A stretch of 5,383 bases of DNA from Planctomycetota bacterium (GTDB lineage: Bacteria > Planctomycetota > Phycisphaerae > FEN-1346), in the NCBI GenBank assembly GCA_026386995.1, contig JAPLMO010000327.1, positions 1 through 5,383 on the forward strand. Reading direction: 5' to 3'. Both the position numbers and the translations under genes were made by a program. Positions 1 through 4,668 of the stretch are shown piece after piece. Each line of letters starts with the position of its first letter. Positions within the stretch are counted from its first letter, which is position 1. The notes beneath the pieces were generated by a model. It made no database searches. It was given only the letters and a program-made list of their open reading frames with translations, and was not told the DNA's origin.

Positions 1-396
1 GGGTCCTTGGCCGTCAGGTCCCACAGCCGGGCCGTCTTGTCATTACTCCCCGTGACCAGCCATCGGCCGTCCGGGCTGATGGCCACACACCCACACTCAA
101 TCTTGTCCTCATGTCCACGCAGGACGATCGGCACCGCGGCCGGGTCCTTGGCCGTCAGGTCCCACAGCCGGGCCGTCTTGTCCAGACTCCCCGTGACTAG
201 CCACCGGCCGTCCGGGCTGATGGCCACACACAAAATCCTGTCCTCATGTCCGCGCAGGATGATCGGCGCTGCGGCCGGGTCCTTGGCCGTCAGGTCCCAC
301 AGTCGGGCCGTCGTGTCCGCACTCCCCGTCACCAGCCACCGGCCGTCCGGGCTGATGGCCACACACAAAACCTCCCTCTCATGTCCGCTCAGGGGA
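1..396 (-). repeat. Tandem DNA repeats encoding WD40 blades
   Basis: Three near-identical units lie inside the kinase gene. The plus-strand word gggtccttggccgtcaggtc starts at 1, 142 and 277, giving periods of 141 and 135 bp (47 and 45 codons). By eye, copies differ at roughly one base in ten or fewer, much closer than typical WD40 blades. The unit at 1-141 has six extra bases, which add two residues between the GHED turn and the CVAIS strand. The array continues past the left edge, so the blade number cannot be counted. The high identity suggests recent duplication or gene conversion. Confidence 0.9.
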
Positions 397-1742
397 CGGC
401 CCCCTACCCGGGCCAGGGCATCACGCAACGCCTGTTCAGCCTCAGGAATCCTTGGTTCACCGTGGCGCAGGGTAGTCTCCAAGGCCTCCATCGCAAGACG
501 CAGGCCCTGCTGGGGATATCCGCTAAGGGCGCTGCCCGACTGGGCCGCGAGGCGCTGGGCGTTGGCCATGCGGGTCTGTCGCTCGGCCTCCAGCCGCTGT
601 ACGGTCTCCCGATCTGCATTGTCCTGGGCCTCTTCTCTCGCCTCGGCCTCTCTCGCTGCATTGTCCTGGGCCTCCGCCGCACGGCGTTGGGCCACAACTC
701 CAAAGTACGTGGAAACCCCAGTGCCCGCCAGCAGCGCGACAACCGCCGCCGCCGCAAGGCCCGCGATAAGCGGCTTCCGCTTGCACCATCGCCGCATCCG
801 CCCCAGCGAGCCTATCGGCCGGGCCTCGATCGGCTCGTAGGCCGCGTACCGCCGCAGGTCCTCCGCCAGGGCCTGGGCCGTGGGGTACCGCCCCTCCGGG
901 TCGTGGGCCAGGGCCTTGAGGAGGAGCGCCTCCAGTTCCTTGTCCACCGCCTTCGCGAACTGGCGTGGCCGGCGGACCTCTTCCTCAGCGATCCGCCTCA
1001 GGACCTCCAGCCGCGTGCCGGTGAGGTCGTGCGGAAACTCGCTCGTCAAGAGCCGGTACAGGATCACTCCGAGGCTGTACACATCGGTCCGGGTATCGAT
1101 CAGATTCAACTTGGCCGCCGCCTGTTCGGGCGACATGTACGCCGGCGTCCCGGCCACATCCCCGTCCATCGAAACCGCCAGTTGCGCCTCGTCTTCGATA
1201 AGGGCTTTTGCAAGCCCGAAATCCAGGACGTGCGGCTGGCCATCCGGCGTCACCAGGATGTTCGAGGGCTTCAGGTCCCGGTGGATCACGCCCCGCTGGT
1301 GCGCGTGTTGCACCGCTTCACACACCGTCCGCATGAGCGGCAGGACCTGCCGCTGCGAGAGGCCGTGCCCGGCCACGTACTGATCCAAGTGCACGCCCTC
1401 GACGAGTTCCATGGCGTAGTAGTACACGCCCTGGTACAGGCCGCTCTCGTAGACGCGGGCGATGTGGGGATGCTCGAGGCGGGCGGCGAGTTCGACTTCT
1501 CGCTCGAAGCGCAGCCGGGCCTTCGACGAAGCGAACCCCCCGGCACGGAGCAGCTTGAGGGCGACCGGACGACGCGTGCTGAGTTGCACGGCCCGCCAGA
1601 CGATGCCCATGCCGCCTTCGCCCAGCGGTCCGAGGATCTCGTAGCCTTCGACCTGTGGCAAGGGGCGGCTGGGCTCGCCTCCTCCCCCCGACCCGTTCCC
1701 GCTCAGCGTCGGTAGGTCGCCCTGGTCATCGCGGTCGGCCAT
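1..1742 (-). CDS. Membrane Ser/Thr protein kinase with C-terminal WD40 repeats (3' end off window)
   Basis: This encodes a transmembrane Hanks-type Ser/Thr kinase, with 580 codons visible. After a Gly/Pro-rich start, the kinase domain spans about residues 34-300. It has the glycine loop GEGGMG (41-46), catalytic Lys63 in VALK, Glu82, the catalytic loop HRDLKPSN (154-161), DFG (174-176) and the activation segment GTPAYMSPE (198-206), so all key residues are present. A basic stretch precedes one hydrophobic span (about 325-350). A coiled coil follows (about 351-400), then WD40 repeats with GH at 453, 498 and 543 and WD at 482, 527 and 574. The last repeat is cut by the window edge. The N-terminal kinase is probably cytoplasmic; the side on which the repeats lie depends on topology. 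The start is the ATG at 1742, a few residues before the kinase domain; only a weak AAAAGAG precedes it. It lies 136 nt downstream of the FHA/SpoIIE phosphatase gene. Planctomycetes carry many such kinases; the substrate is unknown. Confidence 0.93.
   Translation of the reverse strand, partial: MADRDDQGDLPTLSGNGSGGGGEPSRPLPQVEGYEILGPLGEGGMGIVWRAVQLSTRRPVALKLLRAGGFASSKARLRFEREVELAARLEHPHIARVYESGLYQGVYYYAMELVEGVHLDQYVAGHGLSQRQVLPLMRTVCEAVQHAHQRGVIHRDLKPSNILVTPDGQPHVLDFGLAKALIEDEAQLAVSMDGDVAGTPAYMSPEQAAAKLNLIDTRTDVYSLGVILYRLLTSEFPHDLTGTRLEVLRRIAEEEVRRPRQFAKAVDKELEALLLKALAHDPEGRYPTAQALAEDLRRYAAYEPIEARPIGSLGRMRRWCKRKPLIAGLAAAAVVALLAGTGVSTYFGVVAQRRAAEAQDNAAREAEAREEAQDNADRETVQRLEAERQTRMANAQRLAAQSGSALSGYPQQGLRLAMEALETTLRHGEPRIPEAEQALRDALARVGGRPLSGHEREVLCVAISPDGRWLVTGSADTTARLWDLTAKDPAAAPIILRGHEDRILCVAISPDGRWLVTGSLDKTARLWDLTAKDPAAVPIVLRGHEDKIECGCVAISPDGRWLVTGSNDKTARLWDLTAKD
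615..674 (-). repeat. 18-bp direct repeat in the kinase coiled coil
   Basis: The plus-strand word tgcattgtcctgggcctc occurs perfectly at 615-632 and 657-674. On the coding strand each copy gives the residues EAQDNA just after the membrane span. The offset is 42 bp, or 14 residues, which is exactly two heptads, so the duplication keeps the coiled-coil register. Confidence 0.8.
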
Positions 1743-1762
1743 CTGAGCACTCTTTTCGGAAG

Positions 1763-1786
1763 GTCGGGGGGCAGCGGCTCCCCGAC
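1763..1786 (-). promoter_or_regulatory. Hairpin in the 5' leader of the kinase gene
   Basis: A perfect 7-bp stem (gtcgggg at 1763-1769 with ccccgac at 1780-1786) encloses a 10-nt loop. Outer pairing of gaag (1759-1762) with cttc (1791-1794) is possible across a bulge. It ends about 20 nt before the kinase ATG, next to the weak AAAAGAG ribosome-binding sequence. No T-run follows on either strand, so it does not look like a standard intrinsic terminator. It may be a leader structure, or chance in GC-rich DNA. Confidence 0.35.
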
Positions 1787-1878
1787 GGCCCTTCGCTCAT
1801 CGATACGCAAACGCTTCGATCACCCTGCGCGGGTGGCCTTCGGACCCGAGACGCGACGGGGCCTGCGTTTTCCGCTCC

Positions 1879-3000
1879 CTAAGCCGGCTCGCGGCGGAGC
1901 AACCCTAGCACGGTGATGTCATCATGCTGGGGCTGGTCGCCGCAGAACTCGCGCACGCCGCGCGTGATCGCGCCCACCAGGTCCTGGCTGGACGTAAAGG
2001 GCGTTCCCTTCAGCAAACTCATCAGCCGGTCGAGGCCGAACCTGTCTCCATCGGGCGAGGCGGCCTCCGTTACCCCGTCGGTCACTGCCACCAGCGCCGT
2101 CCCGATCTCCAGGACGGCATCATCGTGTAGGAATGCTGCCGACGACAGGCCGAGCGGGAGGTTGTTGGGTTGCCCTAGCTCCGACACCTCCCCCGAGCCC
2201 CGAACGAGGAGCGGCAGGATGTGACCGGCGTTCAGATACGTGAGCCGGCCGGTGGGCGGGTCCAGGAGGCCCATGAACATGGTCACGAACATGCCGTCTG
2301 GCAGGTGGGCCGCCATGTGGCGCCCCACCTGGGAGACCGCCTCGGCGGGGTCAGGCCGGGAGTTGACGGCCGCGCGGAGCGCCGCCTGAAGGTTCGCCAT
2401 CACGAGCGCGGCCGGGAAACCTTTGCCGGAGACGTCCCCGACCGCAAAGGCGACGCGCCCGTCCGCCAGGAGCCAGATGTCACAGTAGTCCCCGCCCACC
2501 CACAGGGCAGGCTCATAGGCCAGCGCCAGGTCCAGGCCAGGAGCGATGTCCAGCGACCGTGGGACCAGGTTCGACTGGATCTCCCGTGCCATGGCCAACT
2601 GGTGGTCCAGGGCGCGCCGCTCGGCCACATCCTCCGTCCGAAGAATGCTCTGTCCCACGAGGCCGACTTGGCGAGCCGCCACACGAATGAAAGCCAAGGC
2701 ATCCGCCCCCGCCTGCTCCGCGGAAACCTCCAGATAGAGCAGGTCAGCCCAGTCCTCGCCGGCCCCGATGGGCGCGCAGAACACCGCCCGGGAGCGCTGG
2801 CCATCGACACCCGTAAGGCCGAGTTGTCCGTCGCTCAGGCGAACGTTGCTGGCCACGACGGCTTGCCCGGACTCTACAGCGGCCCGGATAGGTGGGCGCG
2901 CCGGCGCCGCGTGGCGCCCGCAGGATGAGGACCGCCGTCTCGAACATCTCCCCGAGCCATCGGCAGACCTCCGGGTAAAGGTCCCCCGAACCGACCACAT
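1879..3000 (-). CDS. SpoIIE/PP2C Ser/Thr phosphatase part of a split FHA-GAF-SpoIIE gene
   Basis: This frame carries the C-terminal part of the protein begun at 3466. Residue numbers here count from the ATG at 3000, though the true product probably continues from the upstream frame. Residues 1 to about 30 are out-of-frame sequence. From about 39 (AAVESGQAVVASNV) it reads as the back half of a GAF-like sensor domain. The SpoIIE-type phosphatase follows: the linker AREIQSNLVP (138-147), GGDYCD (169-174), GDVSGKG (188-194), NAGH (257-260), TDGVTEA (307-313) and HDDIT (359-363). The metal-binding aspartates are all present, so the domain looks catalytically competent. It should dephosphorylate Ser/Thr in a partner protein, as RsbU and SpoIIE do; the substrate cannot be told. 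The ATG at 3000 has no strong ribosome-binding site, and its first residues do not fit the family, so re-initiation there is doubtful. Confidence 0.85.
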   Translation of the reverse strand: MWSVRGTFTRRSADGSGRCSRRRSSSCGRHAAPARPPIRAAVESGQAVVASNVRLSDGQLGLTGVDGQRSRAVFCAPIGAGEDWADLLYLEVSAEQAGADALAFIRVAARQVGLVGQSILRTEDVAERRALDHQLAMAREIQSNLVPRSLDIAPGLDLALAYEPALWVGGDYCDIWLLADGRVAFAVGDVSGKGFPAALVMANLQAALRAAVNSRPDPAEAVSQVGRHMAAHLPDGMFVTMFMGLLDPPTGRLTYLNAGHILPLLVRGSGEVSELGQPNNLPLGLSSAAFLHDDAVLEIGTALVAVTDGVTEAASPDGDRFGLDRLMSLLKGTPFTSSQDLVGAITRGVREFCGDQPQHDDITVLGLLRREPA

Positions 3001-3466
3001 TGGCCAGGCACTCGCCCATCCGGTCGAGGTCCATCAACCGCTTCTTGGAGAGGGCCTCCTGATCTTCGTGCGGCCTCTGGATCAGGTCCTGGTCCGATGG
3101 GGCTTCCACGAGCGACACGGTGGTCGTGACCGTCTCGTCCGCCGGGATGCGCTGGTCCAGCGGCACCGCCAACTTCAGCGTGAACGGGCCGATACGGATG
3201 CGTTCCCCCGGCGTCACCGTCCCGGACTTCACCCGCCGCCCGCCGACCCACGTCCCGTTGTGGCTGTCGAGGTCCTCCACAATCCATCGTCCGAACGGGT
3301 CCTGATACAGCCGCGTGTGCTGCCGGGAGACCATCGGGTCATCCAGGCATACGCCACAGGAGCCGGCCCGGCCTATGAACACAGTGCCGGGAGCCAGCGT
3401 GACGCTCCATGAACGTCCAGCGCGGGACACGGTGATCTCAGGAACCGGCGTGACGGCGGCTGACAT
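2744..3466 (-). CDS. FHA domain and start of GAF, N-terminal part of the split FHA-GAF-SpoIIE gene
   Basis: The start is the ATG at 3466, preceded by GGAGGG. An FHA domain covers about residues 10-100, with GR (32-33), SRQH (47-50) and SHNGT (68-72). These are the residues that contact phosphothreonine peptides in FHA domains. A linker follows, then a helical segment and GAF-like start (LYPEVCRWLGEMFETAVLILRA, about 163-184). After about residue 185 the frame turns into Arg/Pro-rich sequence without family character and stops at 2744, while the phosphatase continues in the next frame. Going from one frame to the other needs a +1 step within about 2885-2917. A repaired protein would be about 528 residues, FHA-GAF-SpoIIE. 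The cause may be a real mutation or an assembly error. The frame stays open upstream to 4273, but that part crosses the mobile-element remnant and is not family-like. Confidence 0.85.
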   Translation of the reverse strand: MSAAVTPVPEITVSRAGRSWSVTLAPGTVFIGRAGSCGVCLDDPMVSRQHTRLYQDPFGRWIVEDLDSHNGTWVGGRRVKSGTVTPGERIRIGPFTLKLAVPLDQRIPADETVTTTVSLVEAPSDQDLIQRPHEDQEALSKKRLMDLDRMGECLANVVGSGDLYPEVCRWLGEMFETAVLILRAPRGAGAPTYPGRCRVRASRRGQQRSPERRTTRPYGCRWPALPGGVLRAHRGRRGLG

Positions 3467-3476
3467 GACGCCCTCC
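3467..3476 (-). promoter_or_regulatory. Ribosome-binding site of the FHA/phosphatase gene
   Basis: GGAGGG (coding strand, 3476-3471) stands four bases before the ATG at 3466. It fixes this start against the much longer frame that stays open upstream. Confidence 0.75.
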
Positions 3477-3878
3477 ACAGACTGAGGTGTTCCCCATGCG
3501 CTGGACAGATTTGGGACTGAAATAAGATGGTCTTTTTTGTGTCGTCGGCCCCCAACTGAGACAGAAGGGAACGGGGCCACGCGGGAAGTCCGCCCCCTCC
3601 TGCCGCCTTGTATGGTTCCGTTATCCTCCTCTCTTCCGTCAGTTCTGCAAGCATAAAACGATTCGCTCCGCGCGGGCCAGGCCGAGGTACACCTGTCCCT
3701 ACTAAAAACTCCATCGGCGTCGAACCCTGCGGGTTTTTGAGATTCCGCTGTTGTGCGGCGTCGCCTTTGCACCAATTCACAGCGGCGATCGGTTCGCCGA
3801 CCGGCACAAAGGGACCGTTTTTTGCCAACTCGGCGCAGAGAACCTTCACGGAACGGGTTGGAGAGAACTCGGATTCCG
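3467..3878. other. Intergenic stretch without a recognisable gene
   Basis: These roughly 410 bases between the transposase remnant and the FHA gene hold nothing I can identify. On the minus strand a GTG at 3882 opens a 169-codon frame that ends at 3373, inside the FHA gene. Its amino acids match no family I know, and it overlaps the well-supported start at 3466, so I do not call it a gene. A purine-rich AGGAGG near 3630 has no start codon at usable distance. No convincing promoter is visible, although the transcript of the signalling genes probably begins here or in the remnant upstream. Confidence 0.5.
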
Positions 3879-4214
3879 TCACGCCGCCCGTGTGTAGAGG
3901 TGGTGTAAGCCGCCGAGATAAGGCGTCGAAATGACCTCGCCTTTCTCGGGCGGCTCCAGCGGGTGTTATTTGCTGACAACCTCCTGGCTGATGCGCGTGT
4001 CAAGGCTTCCGGCGGCCCACGCCCACGTGTGGACACAGGTGAGCCTCGCCAGGGAGATGGCGTGGAGCAGGGCGGACTTGACGTGGCGGCTCCAGTGATT
4101 GGGTAGAAACAGGTTCGGGCAACCGTGGTTCTCTGGCAAATCAGCCTCCGAAAGAAGTTGTGAGCGGGCGTGTCGGAGGCTACCATAAGTGCCGGTAAAG
4201 AAACAGATGTGCCG
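3879..4214 (-). pseudogene. Degraded DDE/integrase-type transposase, N- and C-terminal pieces without the core
   Basis: The frame is open from just after a stop at 4217-4215 and has no ATG. It reads FTGTYGSLRHARSQLLSEAD, then GCPNLFLPNHWSRHVK and SALLHAISLA. I recognise this as the N-terminal region of a transposase family frequent in planctomycete and related metagenomes (rve-like catalytic core). The family resemblance fades after GSLDTRI, and a TAA follows at 3968-3966. In the same frame the next 28 codons read through GEVISTPYLGGLHHLYTRAA to a TGA at 3881-3879. From memory, LGGLHHxYxRAA is the C-terminal tail of the same family. The whole catalytic core, several hundred residues, is missing, so it cannot code for an active transposase. 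It resembles an internally deleted, MITE-like derivative. The N-terminal match is strong; the C-terminal match rests on recall and is less certain. Confidence 0.68.
3908..3955. repeat. Long imperfect hairpin inside the transposase tail
   Basis: Left arm agccgccgagataaggcg (3908-3925) pairs with right arm cgcctttctcgggcggct (3938-3955): 17 base pairs with two single-base bulges and a 12-nt loop. It lies within the C-terminal piece of the transposase remnant. Neither strand has a T-run after it, so it is not a typical intrinsic terminator. Confidence 0.75.
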
Positions 4215-4258
4215 TTAGGCGAAGGGCACGAAAATCGGTGGACCAGTACACCATTGAG

Positions 4259-4276
4259 CGGTTGTCGCGACAACCG
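4259..4276. repeat. 18-bp perfect palindrome
   Basis: The sequence cggttgtcgcgacaaccg is its own reverse complement over 18 bases, with no spacer. It lies about 45 bases upstream of the open transposase frame. It could be a dimeric protein-binding site or an internal part of the mobile element; the sequence does not decide. Confidence 0.8.
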
Positions 4277-4286
4277 GAGGGGCGGT

Positions 4287-4313
4287 TTCCAGCGGTTCTA
4301 GCGGTTCCAGCGG
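4287..4313. repeat. Three 9-bp tandem repeats
   Basis: Units ttccagcgg, ttctagcgg and ttccagcgg follow one another directly; the middle copy has one changed base. On the minus strand, in the frame of the transposase remnant, they read as Leu-Glu-Pro triplets. That frame is closed by TAA at 4217-4215, so translation into the remnant is not possible as it stands. Confidence 0.8.
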
Positions 4314-4394
4314 TATGCGGATTTCGGCCGTAAGTCGTTGCGGAAAATGTAATTACAGCAAAATCAACAACTTGCGCTCAATGGGGGGAAAGAA

Positions 4395-4433
4395 TTAGCA
4401 AACCGTCGCTTTCGGCCGCTCAGCCACCTCTCC
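4395..4433 (-). tRNA. 5' half of a tRNA-Ser(GCU) gene, truncated at the anticodon loop
   Basis: Thirty-nine bases fit the first half of a bacterial tRNA-Ser. They are the acceptor strand GGAGAGG, then TG, then a D-arm with stem GCT/AGC and A14, G18-G19 and A21. A single G, the anticodon 5' stem ACGGT and the loop TTGCTAA with anticodon GCT (serine, AGC/AGU) follow. The 3' stem should then begin ACCGT, but the sequence is TTCTT. No variable arm, no T-arm with GTTCGAA and no CCTCTCC acceptor end follows on this strand down to the FHA gene. It cannot make a normal tRNA from this locus. It is most likely a half-gene left by insertion, recombination or deletion at the anticodon loop. Confidence 0.8.
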
Positions 4434-4435
4434 GC

Positions 4436-4470
4436 TTTAAGTATAAACACATTCAATCATGATACTTAAA
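4436..4470. repeat. 9-bp inverted repeat just upstream of the tRNA half
   Basis: Arms tttaagtat (4436-4444) and atacttaaa (4462-4470) are perfect reverse complements around a 17-nt spacer. The arm nearest the tRNA half overlaps a TATACT hexamer on the minus strand. This may be an operator-like element or a stem; the surrounding DNA is AT-rich. Confidence 0.7.
4440..4445 (-). promoter_or_regulatory. Possible -10 box of the tRNA-Ser promoter
   Basis: TATACT on the minus strand is followed by six bases and then the first base of the tRNA half, so transcription would start at or very near the mature 5' end. No good -35 box stands 16-18 bases upstream (TAAGTA at a 17-base spacing). This is a weak call. 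Confidence 0.35.
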
Positions 4471-4594
4471 CTGAACTACGATATTTTCCAGAAACATTCG
4501 ACGGCAACCGAACAGGGGTCAGAACCCCCCAAATGTTCAAGGCCCCCGCCTGTGCCGCGAACCGCACCTGCAAAACACCGGCACATGATACCAT
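4466..4594 (-). CDS. Possible 42-residue protein of unknown function
   Basis: ATG at 4594 is preceded by a perfect AGGAGGT (4609-4603) at a spacing of eight bases, the best ribosome-binding site in the window. The frame runs 42 codons to TAA at 4468-4466. The product begins MVSCAGVLQVRFAAQAGALN; it has a mildly hydrophobic middle, no clear signal peptide or motif, and matches no family I know. It begins about 75 bases after gltD. The same frame also opens with a GTG that overlaps the gltD stop as GTGA, which could allow coupling. Its end overlaps the inverted repeat upstream of the tRNA half. The short length and AT-rich, mobile-looking surroundings make chance a real possibility. Confidence 0.25.
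   Translation of the reverse strand: MVSCAGVLQVRFAAQAGALNIWGVLTPVRLPSNVSGKYRSSV
4515..4528. repeat. Small hairpin ggggt-caga-acccc
   Basis: A 5-bp perfect stem with a 4-nt loop lies about 140 bases downstream of gltD. No T-run follows in the gltD direction. It could be a weak terminator or part of a dispersed repeat. Confidence 0.35.
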
Positions 4595-4668
4595 TTCGTC
4601 CCACCTCCTGCAATAGGGATAAGGTTGTGAAAGAGTAACCATACCGCGCATGCGGCCGTTTTCAAGTC

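Noticed and set aside
1..396. Regularly spaced repeats resembling a CRISPR array
   Set aside because: The period is 135-141 bp and the whole unit is repeated, with no variable spacers. The repeats are in frame and encode WD40 blades.
246..1715. Long plus-strand open frame of 489 codons, and another at 7-840
   Set aside because: They are antisense to the kinase gene, whose minus-strand frame has every catalytic motif. Their own translations are Arg/Pro/Gly-rich without family character, as expected from GC-rich shadow frames.
2885..2917. Programmed ribosomal frameshift in the phosphatase gene
   Set aside because: There is no slippery A/T heptamer or rare-codon/stop context at the switch; the stretch is almost pure G and C. 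The GAF region also seems to lack residues, which a programmed shift would not explain.
3710..3735. GGGTTCGACGCC on the minus strand as a T-arm of the missing tRNA half
   Set aside because: Only two of five T-stem pairs can form, and no acceptor CCTCTCC follows.
3723..3738. Terminator-like aaccc-tgc-gggtt followed by T's on the plus strand
   Set aside because: The stem is five pairs at most with a three-base loop, and no plus-strand gene lies upstream for it to end.
3373..3882. A 169-codon minus-strand frame starting with GTG at 3882
   Set aside because: It overlaps the FHA gene start, which has a good ribosome-binding site and clear domain, and it shows no recognisable family.
4348..4357. 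Palindrome tgtaattaca
   Set aside because: At ten bases in AT-rich DNA it may be chance, and no partner gene or second copy was seen.
4215..4433. Group I intron interrupting tRNA-Ser at the anticodon loop
   Set aside because: An AATCCGCA word near 4325 resembles the Q element, but no convincing P, R or S elements follow and no 3' tRNA half is seen, so there is no support beyond the position of the break.
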